Origin: Ensifer adhaerens
Lineage (GTDB): Bacteria; Pseudomonadota; Alphaproteobacteria; Rhizobiales; Rhizobiaceae
DNA: 58,552 nucleotides
Direction: 5' to 3'
Assembly: GCF_001270265.1 (NCBI RefSeq)
Contig: NZ_LGAP01000036.1
Location: 1-58,552 of the forward strand
Shown piece after piece: positions 8,339-16,677 of the stretch. Below the pieces are notes generated by a model. That model saw only the letters and a list, made by a program, of their open reading frames with translations. It was not told the origin of the DNA and ran no database searches. Position 1 is the stretch's first letter. The number at the start of each line of letters is the position of its first letter. A program made the translations under genes and the position numbers.

Positions 8339-9577
8339 TCAGAGTCCGCTGTTTTCCGCGGCGGTCTTGAGCGCATCCTCGGCGGATGCCTGGCCAAGCA
8401 ACGCTTCCTGGATCGCCTGCTGCAGGGCTGTCGAAAGCTCCTGGTATTTCGGCGTCGTCGGGCGCGGATACATGGCTGCAAGACCGAGCTTGGCAGCGGC
8501 GATCAGCTCTTCCTGGCCCTTGGTGACGGTGGCATCTTCATAGGAAGAGGCCCAGATCGGCAGGCTCAGCTTGGCATAGGCGTTCTGCGTCTGCTGCGAG
8601 GTCATGTGGACGATATACTTCCACGCCTCGTCCGGGTGCTTGCTGGTCGAGGTAACGCCGAGGCCCATCGAGCCGTTGACGGCCGAAACCTCGCTCTTGC
8701 CTGCGACGCCCGGTGCCGGCACGACGCCGACCTTGCCGGCGACCTTGCTTTCCTTCGGGTCGTTGGCGAGGTTGTACATGTAGGTCCAGTTGAGCGCGAA
8801 GGCGGCTTCACCGTTCTGGAAGACCTTGCGAACGTCTTCCTCAAGGAATTCCTTCGAGTTCGGATTGGTCAGGCCCGACGAGTAGCTGGTCACCATGTAA
8901 TTGAGCGCGTCGAGACCGCCGCCCGAGGTGAACGCCGGCTTGCCGCCGTCGATGAACTTGCCGCCATAGGCGCTGACAAGCGTGGTGTAGTCGCAGATCG
9001 CGGCTTCGGCTTGCGACCAGCTCCAGGCGATCGGCGCTGCGACCAGCCCCTTGTCCTTGATGATCTTGGCCTGTTCCGTCAGTTCGTCCCAGGTCTTCGG
9101 CGGCGCCTTGATGCCGGCCTTCTCAAGGATTTCCTTGTTATAGAACAGGTATTTGGTGTCGAGGATCCACGGCATGCCGTAGCGCTTGGCGTCATATTCG
9201 ACCGTCGTCCAGGCGCCCGGCAGGATACCTGATTTCATCTCGTCGGTAATGCGGTCGGACACATCGACCAGCACCTTGTTGGCGGCGTATTCGGCCGGCC
9301 AGATCACGTCGAAGAGCACGACGTCGTAGCCGCCGCCGGAGCCCTGCGCCAGCACGGTCTTGTCGTGCAGGCCTTCATAGGGAACGAATTCGAGGTTCAC
9401 CTTCACATCCGGGTTGGCCTTGGTGAAGGCCTCGGTCATGGCGCGCACGTCGGCCTCGCTATAGGCCGCCTGCGCCATGAACAGCGCGTTGAGCGTCGTT
9501 TCGGCATAGGCGTGGCCGGCAAAGGACAAGCCGAGCAAGGTCGCGCTGAGCAACGTGGTTTTAATGGATTTCAACAT
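8339..9577 (-). CDS. Sugar ABC transporter periplasmic binding protein (family 1)
   Basis: A 412-residue family-1 extracellular solute-binding protein, the receptor that sets importer specificity. A Sec signal peptide (MLKSIKTTLLSATLLGLSFA, then GHAYA) is followed by the mature start ETTLNALFMAQAAYSE. Family features include FTKANPDVKVNLEFVPYE, YDVVLFDVIWPAEYA and YGMPWILDTKYLFYNKEIL. ATG at 9577 is preferred over a TTG four codons upstream because GGAGGCAGG sits directly before it. It is the first gene of the six-gene sugar operon. Expression is probably controlled by the divergent ROK protein through the operator-like palindrome at 9746-9766. The ligand is unknown. Confidence 0.92.
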   Translation of the reverse strand: MLKSIKTTLLSATLLGLSFAGHAYAETTLNALFMAQAAYSEADVRAMTEAFTKANPDVKVNLEFVPYEGLHDKTVLAQGSGGGYDVVLFDVIWPAEYAANKVLVDVSDRITDEMKSGILPGAWTTVEYDAKRYGMPWILDTKYLFYNKEILEKAGIKAPPKTWDELTEQAKIIKDKGLVAAPIAWSWSQAEAAICDYTTLVSAYGGKFIDGGKPAFTSGGGLDALNYMVTSYSSGLTNPNSKEFLEEDVRKVFQNGEAAFALNWTYMYNLANDPKESKVAGKVGVVPAPGVAGKSEVSAVNGSMGLGVTSTSKHPDEAWKYIVHMTSQQTQNAYAKLSLPIWASSYEDATVTKGQEELIAAAKLGLAAMYPRPTTPKYQELSTALQQAIQEALLGQASAEDALKTAAENSGL

Positions 9578-9745
9578 TCCTGCCTCCAATAGCTGAGTGG
9601 TTCAGTTTTCCCGGCGTACCTCCCCGGTGCACCGAATATGAGAAATCCGCCCGCTTGCGGACGGCCGTCGACATATCTATCGGAGCGTCTGTGACGACCT
9701 GGGGTCGTCGCCGTCGTTCCCCCGGAGCTCTTTGCGGCTCCCAAT

Positions 9746-9766
9746 TAAGTCAATTGTCTTGACTTA
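9746..9766. promoter_or_regulatory. Palindromic operator candidate between ROK gene and sugar operon
   Basis: Perfect inverted repeat with 8-nt arms TAAGTCAA and TTGACTTA around TTGTC, in the 232-bp divergent region. The right arm contains TTGACT, a -35-like hexamer facing the ROK gene, and the left arm gives the same hexamer towards the sugar operon. Binding here could repress both directions. A second, smaller hairpin (GACGACC, 9693-9699, against GGTCGTC, 9703-9709) lies nearer the binding-protein gene. Its role as the ROK site is inferred from position. Confidence 0.6.
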
Positions 9767-9809
9767 TTTCTTGTTCAATATTCTAACAGTGTCAAGAGGG
9801 GTTTTGGAG

Positions 9810-11039
9810 ATGAATGATTTACGCCCGATCCGGGCCAAGAGCGGCACCAACCAGGAAGGGACGAGCGCCCACAACCGTCGCGTCATGATCGATGCGTTGC
9901 GGTTGAACGGGCAACTGTCCCGCGCCGACCTTGCCCGCGCCACGGCGCTGACGAAGCAGACGGTTTCCAACATCATCGAGGAGCTGGAGCGTGACGGGTT
10001 GGTCCAGTCGCTGGCAGTCGTGCGCAGCGGCCGGGGGCAGCCGTCGACGCCCTATCGCCTGGTTGCCGAAGGTGCCTTCGCCATCGGCCTGCAGATCGAT
10101 CGTCACGTCACCCGCACCATCGCTGTCGACCTCGTGGGCACGGTTCTCGCACGGGGAGAGGCGAACCTTCCGGTCGGCGGGCCGGCGACCGGCGTGAAGA
10201 CCCTTCTCGACCTGATCGAAAAGACTCGACGCGACCTTGCGTCGATCGCGCCGCAATCAGAGGATCGCCTGGTTGGCCTCGGTGCGGCGATGCCCGGTCC
10301 CTTCGGTATCGAAGGGGAGGACGACGATCCCTGGATGATGGCGGCCTGGCAGAATTTTCCGCTGCTTGAAACGCTTGCCGCCGGGACCGGCCTCGATGTT
10401 GGTCTGCAGAACGATTCCGCGGCGGCGGCAACGGCCGAGCGTTTGGTCGGCGCGGCGCATGGCGTCGATCACGCGATCTGCATCTATCTCGGCTACGGCC
10501 TCGGCGCCGGGCTGATCCTCAACGGCGAGCTTTATCGCGGCGCCAACGGCAATGCTGGCGAGATCGGCATGATCCTCAGCCTGCCGCGCGGTGCAAGCGA
10601 GCAAGAACGCACGCCGCTCGAACATCGCGCGTCGATCGCCTCCCTGTGCAAATTGCTCGAGCTCGATCCGGCCGACCCGGACCTTTATGCCCGCATCGAT
10701 GCGGCCGTGACCGGCGAGGATGTCCGGTTGCCCGGTTGGCTGGACGCAGCGGTTTACGAGTTGCGTGCGGCCGTCCAAGCGCTCGAAACCATCTTCGACC
10801 CGCAGACCGTGATCCTTTGCGGCGGACTTCCGCCTGGCCTGGCGCGGCTGATCACGGATGCGATGCAGCCGCTGCTTCCGTCCCTCGCCGATCGCCGCGA
10901 TCGCAGCCTGCCGCGCCTGCAGATCGGCTTTACCGATCCCTGGGCGGTCGCGATCGGCGCTGCCGCCGAGCCGATCAGTCGCACCTTCGACCCGCGCTTT
11001 TCCGCGATCCTGAAGATCCGTACAGCCGACCTTTCGTAA
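9810..11039 (+). CDS. ROK-family transcriptional regulator (NagC/XylR type)
   Basis: A 409-residue repressor with an N-terminal winged helix (NRRVMIDALRLNGQLSRADLA, then ALTKQTVSNIIEELERDGLV) fused to a ROK sugar-kinase-like domain. The ROK core shows LGYGLGAGLILNGELYRGANG followed by NAGEIG. The canonical zinc-binding cysteine cluster (CxCGxxGC) is not present, as in some ROK regulators. The start at MNDLRPIRAKSG is chosen because GAGGGG precedes it at good spacing; the upstream extension is AT-rich promoter sequence. It is divergent from the sugar ABC operon and is the obvious candidate regulator, with a sugar or sugar phosphate as inducer (inferred). Confidence 0.9.
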   Translation: MNDLRPIRAKSGTNQEGTSAHNRRVMIDALRLNGQLSRADLARATALTKQTVSNIIEELERDGLVQSLAVVRSGRGQPSTPYRLVAEGAFAIGLQIDRHVTRTIAVDLVGTVLARGEANLPVGGPATGVKTLLDLIEKTRRDLASIAPQSEDRLVGLGAAMPGPFGIEGEDDDPWMMAAWQNFPLLETLAAGTGLDVGLQNDSAAAATAERLVGAAHGVDHAICIYLGYGLGAGLILNGELYRGANGNAGEIGMILSLPRGASEQERTPLEHRASIASLCKLLELDPADPDLYARIDAAVTGEDVRLPGWLDAAVYELRAAVQALETIFDPQTVILCGGLPPGLARLITDAMQPLLPSLADRRDRSLPRLQIGFTDPWAVAIGAAAEPISRTFDPRFSAILKIRTADLS

Positions 11040-11079
11040 AGCTATCGTTCAGCGGTGCGTCCTGGGCTGCCGGCACCGA

Positions 11080-12000
11080 TCATGTTTTCGGTTCGTCCAG
11101 GCGTGCGAGTTCGGCATATTCGGCCGCGAGGAAGTCGAGCAATGCCCTGACCGAGGGAAGCAGTCCGCGCCGGGATGGAAAAGCGGCGTGAATGATCCCG
11201 GCCCGAGGCGCCCAGTCGGGCAGCACGTCGACCAGCGTTCCATCCTTCAGGTCCTGCCGCACGACCATTGCAGGCAGTTGCGTGACGCCGACGCCTTTCA
11301 GGGCCGCAAGGCGCAGGGCGACCATGTCTTCGGTAACGAGCCGCGGGTAATGGCGCACGATGGCGCTGGCGCCATTCGGCCCGTCCAGGCACCAATCATG
11401 CTCCTGCCGGTTCGAATTCCAGGCCATGCTCGGGAGGGCCGTGAGATCGGCCGGCGTCAGCGGGCGGGTGTCATGGCCGAGCAATATGGGGCTGGCGACC
11501 AGACGTTGAGCGCTCTCGGCCAGCCTCTTGACGACGAGATCGCTCTCCTCGAGCGGCGGGAAACGGACGCGAATGGCGATGTCTATGCCTTCGCGCAGCA
11601 CGTCCACCTGTCTGTTGGTGCTTTCGAGCACCACCTCGACCTTCGGGCAGCCGGCCATGAAGCGGGCAATCATCTCCCCTACCTGGAAATAGAGGACCGA
11701 GGAGGGACAGCTGACATGCACGATGCCCTGCGGCTCGGAGCGCGTACGGTCGATCACTTCTTGCGCGGCTTCCGCCTCCACCAGCATTGCCACGCAATGG
11801 CGGTAATACTCCCTGCCGATCTCTGTCACGACAAAGTGGCGCGTCGAGCGCTGGACAAGGCGGACGCCGAGCCGCTCTTCCAGCATACCGATGCGACGGC
11901 TCAGCCGCGAACGCGGCATGTTGAGCTTGCGCGCGGCAGCGGCGAAGCCGTTCTGCTCGACGACATCGACGAAAAGCTTAAGGTCGTTCAAGTCCTGCAT
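11080..12000 (-). CDS. LysR-family transcriptional regulator
   Basis: A 306-residue LysR-type regulator. The N-terminal winged helix reads DLKLFVDVVEQNGFAAAARK followed by LNMPRSRLSRRIGMLEERLG, and the effector-binding domain starts near residue 90 (GIVHVSCPSSVLYFQVGEMI). The architecture places it in the CrgA-like group. It is divergent from the pirin-isochorismatase operon, with a perfect 18-bp palindrome 11 bp upstream of its start, so it probably controls that operon and itself. The inducer is unknown, though quinone-like or electrophilic compounds are typical for LysR-pirin pairs (inference). Confidence 0.9.
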   Translation of the reverse strand: MQDLNDLKLFVDVVEQNGFAAAARKLNMPRSRLSRRIGMLEERLGVRLVQRSTRHFVVTEIGREYYRHCVAMLVEAEAAQEVIDRTRSEPQGIVHVSCPSSVLYFQVGEMIARFMAGCPKVEVVLESTNRQVDVLREGIDIAIRVRFPPLEESDLVVKRLAESAQRLVASPILLGHDTRPLTPADLTALPSMAWNSNRQEHDWCLDGPNGASAIVRHYPRLVTEDMVALRLAALKGVGVTQLPAMVVRQDLKDGTLVDVLPDWAPRAGIIHAAFPSRRGLLPSVRALLDFLAAEYAELARLDEPKT

Positions 12001-12010
12001 GGTGAATTAT

Positions 12011-12028
12011 TGTCCTATTGATAGGACA
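12011..12028. promoter_or_regulatory. Perfect palindrome, LysR/pirin operator candidate
   Basis: Arms TGTCCTAT and ATAGGACA around TG give an 18-bp perfect palindrome in the LysR-pirin divergent region, followed at once by the self-complementary ACTATAGT (12028-12035). It fits the T-N11-A style of LysR target sites and lies where both promoters should be. Confidence 0.6.
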
Positions 12029-12125
12029 CTATAGTCCCAATTGGCTGTCTACCGCCAGGTTTGTCGCGGGAATATGTTCCTCCCAACGTCATCGCTTGCA
12101 AGGCGATGCACACGGAGAAACAGAC

Positions 12126-13001
12126 ATGCGCAAGATACTCGGCATCTTTGGAAACCCCCGGCCACATTGGGTCGGTGATGGCTTTCCGGTCCGCTCGTTG
12201 CTTTCCCATGACAGTGTTGGCGAACATGCAAGCCCGTTCCTGCTGCTCGACTATGCGGGTCCGACAGAATTTCGGCCGGCGACCCGCCCGCGTGGCGTCG
12301 GCGTGCATCCGCATCGTGGCTTCGAGACGGTCACCATTGTCTATCGGGGAGAGGTGGACCACCGCGACTCCGCCGGCAATGGCGGCCATATCGGCCCGGG
12401 CGACGTGCAATGGATGACTGCCGCCAGCGGGATCCTGCACGAGGAACATCACTCCGAGGCATTCACCAAACAGGGCGGGACGCTGGAAATGGTCCAGCTC
12501 TGGGTCAACCTGCCGGCGCGCGCCAAGTCCGCAAAGCCGGGATATCAGACCTTGCTCAACCGCGACATTCCCGAGGTGATGCTACCGGAAGGGGCCGGCA
12601 CGCTGCGGATCATTGCCGGCGAATTTGATGGTCGCGACGGACCGGCCCAGACATTCACGCCGATCAATCTTTGGGATCTTCGCCTGAGCGAGGGCGGTTC
12701 GCTCGGGCTCAATCTGCCCGAGGGGCATGCGGTCGGTCTGGCGGTGCTGCATGGTACCGTGCTCGTCAACGGCAGCGACCTGATCGGCGAAGCCCAGTTT
12801 GGGCTCATGAGCCGCGAAGGCGGTGCCATTACGCTCGACGCCAGCTCGGATGCGACCGTGCTTGTGCTGAGCGGCGAGCCGATCGACGAACCGGTGGTCA
12901 TGCATGGCCCCTTCGTGATGAACACCGCCGACGAAATCCGCCAGGCCTTCGCCGACTTCCAGAACGGCAGCTTCGGTGCCGTCTCGGCACCAGCACTTTG
13001 A
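12126..13001 (+). CDS. Pirin-family protein
   Basis: A 291-residue double-cupin protein of the pirin family (YhhW-like); characterised members are iron-binding quercetinases or redox-sensing co-regulators. The metal ligands appear in VHPHRGFETVTIVYRGEVDH (two His of HPHRGFE and the later His) together with E of ILHEEHH. Met start at 12126 follows CGGAGA. It is the first gene of an apparent operon with two isochorismatase-like hydrolases 93 bp and then 27 bp apart, and is divergent from a LysR regulator. This set recurs in proteobacteria as a stress or electrophile-responsive unit (family knowledge; the function here is inferred). Confidence 0.9.
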   Translation: MRKILGIFGNPRPHWVGDGFPVRSLLSHDSVGEHASPFLLLDYAGPTEFRPATRPRGVGVHPHRGFETVTIVYRGEVDHRDSAGNGGHIGPGDVQWMTAASGILHEEHHSEAFTKQGGTLEMVQLWVNLPARAKSAKPGYQTLLNRDIPEVMLPEGAGTLRIIAGEFDGRDGPAQTFTPINLWDLRLSEGGSLGLNLPEGHAVGLAVLHGTVLVNGSDLIGEAQFGLMSREGGAITLDASSDATVLVLSGEPIDEPVVMHGPFVMNTADEIRQAFADFQNGSFGAVSAPAL

Positions 13002-13094
13002 GTTCTCGGGGGGCTCGGATCTCCGCGCCGAGCCCATGACAACCGACAAACGGCCCGAGCACGCGGACATGACGAAAGACAAGGAGTCTTCACT

Positions 13095-13724
13095 ATGGCA
13101 AAAACCTACAAGCGTCTCGATAAGGATCAGGCGGCGGTTCTGCTCGTCGACCACCAGGCGGGTCTGCTCTCGCTGGTGCGTGATATCGATCCCGACAAGT
13201 TCAAGAACAACGTTCTGGCGCTCGCCGACCTCGCGAAATACTTCAAGCTGCCGACGGTTCTGACGACCAGCTTCGAGGACGGGCCGAACGGGCCGATCGT
13301 GCCCGAACTGAAGGAAATGTTCCCGGACGCGCCTTTCATCCCGCGCCCCGGCCAGATCAATGCCTGGGATAATGAAGACTTCGTCAAGGCGATCAAGGCC
13401 ACCGGCAAAAAGCAACTGATCATTGCCGGCGTCGTCACCGAGGTCTGCGTCGCATTCCCGGCGCTGTCCGCCATCGAGGAAGGCTTCGACGTCTTCGTCG
13501 CCACAGATGCCTCCGGCACGTTCAACGAAATCACCCGCCATTCTGCTTGGGATCGGATGTCGCAGGCCGGCGCCCAGTTGATGACCTGGTTTGGTGTCGC
13601 CTGCGAATTGCATCGCGATTGGCGCAACGACATCGAGGGCCTTGGAACGCTGTTCTCCAACCACATCCCCGACTACCGCAACCTGATCAACAGCTACACC
13701 ACCACCACCAAGGCTTCCCGCTAG
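13095..13724 (+). CDS. Isochorismatase-like cysteine hydrolase (YcaC type)
   Basis: A 209-residue cytoplasmic hydrolase very close to YcaC along its whole length. Catalytic Asp is D19 in LLVDHQAGLL, nucleophile C118 in GVVTEVCVAFPALSA; the basic residue at the triad position is read here as R84 in RPGQINAWDN. The C-terminal WFGVACELHRDWRND segment is family-typical. AAGGAG precedes the ATG. YcaC-type proteins have unsettled substrates. It forms a tandem pair with the next gene and follows pirin in the same direction. Confidence 0.9.
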   Translation: MAKTYKRLDKDQAAVLLVDHQAGLLSLVRDIDPDKFKNNVLALADLAKYFKLPTVLTTSFEDGPNGPIVPELKEMFPDAPFIPRPGQINAWDNEDFVKAIKATGKKQLIIAGVVTEVCVAFPALSAIEEGFDVFVATDASGTFNEITRHSAWDRMSQAGAQLMTWFGVACELHRDWRNDIEGLGTLFSNHIPDYRNLINSYTTTTKASR

Positions 13725-13751
13725 TCGCGGGCCAACCATAGGAGAAAAGCC

Positions 13752-14441
13752 ATGACCAACGTCAACAACGTCGCCAATTTCAACGGCGCCCGTCCGGTCA
13801 TCGATCCCGACGATGCGGTCATGCTTCTGATCGACCATCAGAGCGGGCTGTTCCAGACCGTCAACGATATGCCGATGCCGAAGCTGCGCGCCCACGCAGC
13901 AGCCCTTGCCAGCATGGCAACGCTGGCCAAGCTGCCGGTGATCACCACCGCGTCGGTGCCGCAGGGTCCGAACGGCCCACTGATCCCGGAAATTCATGCG
14001 AACGCGCCTCATGCCACCTATGTCGCCCGTCGTGGCGAGATCAACGCCTGGGACAATCCAGACTTCGTCGCAGCCGTTAAGGCGACGGGCCGCAAGACGC
14101 TTATCATTGCCGGCACCATCACCAGCGTCTGCATGGCGTTTCCGGCGATCAGTGCGGCGCATGAAGGTTACAAGGTCTTCGCCGTCGTCGACGCGTCGGG
14201 CACCTATTCGAAGATGGCACAGGAGATCACGCTCGCCCGTGTCGTTCAGGCGGGTGTTGTCCCGATGGACACGGCGGCCGTCGCCTCCGAGCTGCAGCGG
14301 ACCTGGCACCGTGACGATGCGCAGCAATGGGCCGAGATCTACACCAAGATCTTCCCGGAATATCAGCTGCTGATCGAAAGCTACCTGAAGGCCCAACAGG
14401 TCGAGAAGGATCACGAGCAGCTGGATTCGGGCCGCGGCTGA
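13752..14441 (+). CDS. Second isochorismatase-like cysteine hydrolase
   Basis: A 229-residue paralogue of the preceding gene with the same catalytic pattern: D28 in LLIDHQSGLF, R93/R94 before GEINAWDNPDF, and C127 in TITSVCMAFPAISA. It has a longer N-terminus (about 9 extra residues) and a distinct C-terminus (YTKIFPEYQLLIESYLKAQQ). GGAGAAAAGCC precedes the ATG. The two copies are clearly diverged (roughly half identical by eye), so this is not a recent duplication. It is the last gene before a strong terminator-like hairpin. Confidence 0.88.
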   Translation: MTNVNNVANFNGARPVIDPDDAVMLLIDHQSGLFQTVNDMPMPKLRAHAAALASMATLAKLPVITTASVPQGPNGPLIPEIHANAPHATYVARRGEINAWDNPDFVAAVKATGRKTLIIAGTITSVCMAFPAISAAHEGYKVFAVVDASGTYSKMAQEITLARVVQAGVVPMDTAAVASELQRTWHRDDAQQWAEIYTKIFPEYQLLIESYLKAQQVEKDHEQLDSGRG

Positions 14442-14448
14442 ATCAGCG

Positions 14449-14525
14449 TGTCGCGCAAAAGTGCGCAGCGGTTTTGCGATCACGACATGCGCAAAAACAA
14501 GAGCTAAAGCGCGATGCGCTTTAGC
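14449..14525. repeat. Rhizobial intergenic palindromic repeat, copy 1
   Basis: The region contains GTGCGCAGCGGTTTTGCG, then ACGACATGCGCAAAAACAAG, and ends in a perfect 10-bp stem (14503-14512 against 14516-14525, GCTAAAGCGC) around GAT. The same order of blocks recurs at 46641-46717. Such mosaic elements (RIME-like) are scattered through rhizobial intergenic DNA. Assignment to a named class is by memory of the pattern and not verified. Confidence 0.7.
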
Positions 14526-14540
14526 AAGTCTTGAAATCGG

Positions 14541-14571
14541 CGTCGCCGGCAGGGAAGCCCTGCCGGCGACG
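14541..14571. terminator. Strong bidirectional terminator hairpin
   Basis: Perfect 14-bp stem (14541-14554 against 14558-14571; core CGTCGCCGGCAGGG) with a 3-nt AAG loop, followed by TTT on the plus strand. It lies between the convergent second isochorismatase gene and the M20 hydrolase gene and can stop both transcripts. Confidence 0.75.
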
Positions 14572-14578
14572 TTTGCCA

Positions 14579-15838
14579 TTATTTCAGATCGATCTGCAGC
14601 ACGGTCTGCAACAGAACCCCGGCACCGCGCGCACATTCCTCCGGCGAGGAGTATTCTGCCTCGTTGTGCGACAGCCCGTCCTTTGATGGCACGAAGATCA
14701 TCGCGGTCGGGCAGATGCCGGCAATATGGGCCGCATCGTGACCGGCGCCGGAGACGACCTCGGTCGCGGAATAGCCGAGTGCCCCGGCGCTCGCGCGCAC
14801 CGCATCGACGATGGCGGGATCGAAGACCACCGGTTGTTTCGACCAGATGGGATTGAGCACAACCTTGGCATCGATCGCGCCGACGGCCTGCTCCAGAGCC
14901 GCCTGCATCAGGTCAAGCCCTTCTTCCGATGGGTGGCGCATATCGATCTGCAATTGCACCGCGCCGGGCACGACATTGCGCGAATTGGGGCCGACCGCGA
15001 CAAAGCCGACAGTGCCGACGCCGGGGGAATGTCGGCGCGCGATATCGCGCACGGCAAGCACGATCTGAGAGGCAGCGACCAGCGCGTCATCGCGCTGCGG
15101 CATCGGTGTGCTGCCCGCATGGGCTTCCGTCCCTGTGATGCCGACATCGAACCATCGCACACCCTGCACGCCGGTGACGATGCCGATCTCCGTTGCCGAC
15201 GCCTCCAGTAGCGGGCCCTGCTCGATGTGGAGCTCGATATAGGCGGCAAAACCGACATGCCCGACAGGGGTTTCGCCGCGATAGCCGATAGTTTCGAGCG
15301 CCGTTTGCACGGTCGTTCCATCCTGGTCCTGCACTGCATCGATCGCTTCCAGGCGCGATGCGCCGGAGAAAACGCCGGAACCCATCATTGCCGGTGAGAA
15401 GCGCGAACCTTCCTCGTTCGTCCAGTTGACGACCGTGAGGTTGTGCCGCAACACCGTTGCCGTCTCTTTCAGCGTGCGGATCAGTTCAAGCCCGGCAAGA
15501 ACGCCCAGGATGCCGTCGAACCTGCCGCCCTGCGGCTGGGTATCGAGATGGCTGCCGACAGCGATCGGCGGCAGTGACGGGTTTTCGCCAGGGTAGGTGG
15601 CGAAGATATTGCCGATCCGATCGATTTCGATCGTGCAGCCAAGGGAACGGCATTCTGCGACGAACCAGTCGCGGACCTGGCGGTCCTCTTCCGTCAGCGT
15701 CAACCGGGTGACACCACCCTTGTCGGTGCCACCGAAGCGGCCCGTGGAAACGATATCCGCCCACAGCCGGTCGCCGTTGATCTCAGGCATGTTGGTGCCG
15801 GTGGCCGGGGTGTTGCGGGCGTGTCCGGCCGCGGTCAT
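14579..15838 (-). CDS. M20 Zn-dependent N-carbamoyl-L-amino-acid hydrolase (AtcC/HyuC-like)
   Basis: A 419-residue M20 metallopeptidase-family amidase that removes carbamoyl groups from N-carbamoyl amino acids (or a similar ureido bond). Metal and catalytic residues are visible: H97 and D99 in VGSHLDTQ, D108 in GRFDG, E142/E143 in WTNEEGSRFSP, and the late His in GAGHDAAHI. The start overlaps the preceding ATC-hydrolase stop by 4 bp (ATGA). In Pseudomonas the same two families, AtcB and AtcC, convert L-2-amino-thiazoline-4-carboxylate through N-carbamoyl-L-cysteine to L-cysteine, so that role is the leading hypothesis. Allantoate amidohydrolase or a general carbamoylase are alternatives. Confidence 0.88.
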   Translation of the reverse strand: MTAAGHARNTPATGTNMPEINGDRLWADIVSTGRFGGTDKGGVTRLTLTEEDRQVRDWFVAECRSLGCTIEIDRIGNIFATYPGENPSLPPIAVGSHLDTQPQGGRFDGILGVLAGLELIRTLKETATVLRHNLTVVNWTNEEGSRFSPAMMGSGVFSGASRLEAIDAVQDQDGTTVQTALETIGYRGETPVGHVGFAAYIELHIEQGPLLEASATEIGIVTGVQGVRWFDVGITGTEAHAGSTPMPQRDDALVAASQIVLAVRDIARRHSPGVGTVGFVAVGPNSRNVVPGAVQLQIDMRHPSEEGLDLMQAALEQAVGAIDAKVVLNPIWSKQPVVFDPAIVDAVRASAGALGYSATEVVSGAGHDAAHIAGICPTAMIFVPSKDGLSHNEAEYSSPEECARGAGVLLQTVLQIDLK

Positions 15839-16371
15839 TTCTGCTCTCCGGCCGCTTCAGTATTCAACCGGTAGCGGAAATCACAGTGGGACGCGCCCTG
15901 CATCACCGTTTGCGTGCGCTCAAGCGTGATGCGCGGATCGTAGCCGGTGCAGAACACGCCGTCGCGGTTGCAGGAAAGCAGGTGTCCGATATGGCCGAGC
16001 CCCATCTCGCGATAGGTCTCGGCGTATCGACAGCGCTTGACGTTGTAGTGGAATTCGTCGTCGGTCGCCTTCGTCACCTCGATCGTCAGGGCATCGTCCT
16101 GTGTCCAGAGATCCTGCAACTCCTGGAACGTGCGCAGATTGGTGCCGCCGGGCGTCTTGGCCGCAAATGCCTTGCCGGCCTCGATGGCGGCCTGGCTGAC
16201 GGCCTTGTCGATGATCGCCTGGGCGCGCTCCTCGCCGATCTCTTCGCGCATTGCCTCATAGATCGGCGCGATGATCCCGGCCTCGATGCGCCGTCGTGCG
16301 AGAATGCCCAACTCGCCTTCCATCGCCGCTCGCGATGTCGCGGCGCTTGCTGCCTTGTCCTGGTCCGTCAT
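15835..16371 (-). CDS. L-2-amino-thiazoline-4-carboxylate (ATC) hydrolase-family protein
   Basis: A 178-residue protein of the ATC-hydrolase family, whose characterised member opens the thiazoline ring to give N-carbamoyl-L-cysteine. Conserved blocks are YNVKRCRYAETYREMG, IGHLLSCNRDGVFCTGYDP and TVMQGASHCDFRY, with four cysteines likely to matter for catalysis or metal binding. MTDQDKAAS is chosen as the start because GGAGG lies upstream; the longer frame adds a non-homologous leader. It is the first gene of a two-gene unit with the carbamoylase. The family is widespread and most members are uncharacterised, so a different cyclic substrate is possible. Confidence 0.82.
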   Translation of the reverse strand: MTDQDKAASAATSRAAMEGELGILARRRIEAGIIAPIYEAMREEIGEERAQAIIDKAVSQAAIEAGKAFAAKTPGGTNLRTFQELQDLWTQDDALTIEVTKATDDEFHYNVKRCRYAETYREMGLGHIGHLLSCNRDGVFCTGYDPRITLERTQTVMQGASHCDFRYRLNTEAAGEQK

Positions 16372-16677
16372 GAAGATACCCTGCCTCCCTGCCCAACAGA
16401 TGATTGGATCGATTGAGGTACAGAATACACCGCGAGCGGGGCCACTGTGTTGCAAATCCGTGCCATTCGCAAAGGCGGCTGCGCAAATATTTCGCGCCGC
16501 GTCGCATTTTCCGCGGAATTATTCTTGGCTCGACGGGGCTCTCCGAACGGTTTGCGCCCCTCTGGCGAAAATGCCGACCTAGCCAAGCGCTGCGGCAATC
16601 GAGCGCTCTTTTTCCTTGTACGGGCAGTTGCGGAAGCTGCCAGCGGGGCAAGGCCGCTCTTCAAGTCGATGCTCGTC
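16372..16677. other. Intergenic region upstream of the ATC hydrolase gene
   Basis: 306 bp between the end of batD and the ATC hydrolase start. It must hold the promoter of the ATC pair on the minus strand. A perfect decamer palindrome TTCCGCGGAA lies at 16509-16518. No recognisable gene or clear promoter was found. Confidence 0.35.

Noticed and set aside
12582-14636. Very long minus-strand open frame (684 codons) across pirin and both isochorismatase genes
   Set aside because: It is the antisense shadow of well-supported plus-strand genes with clear families; high GC keeps the opposite frame open.
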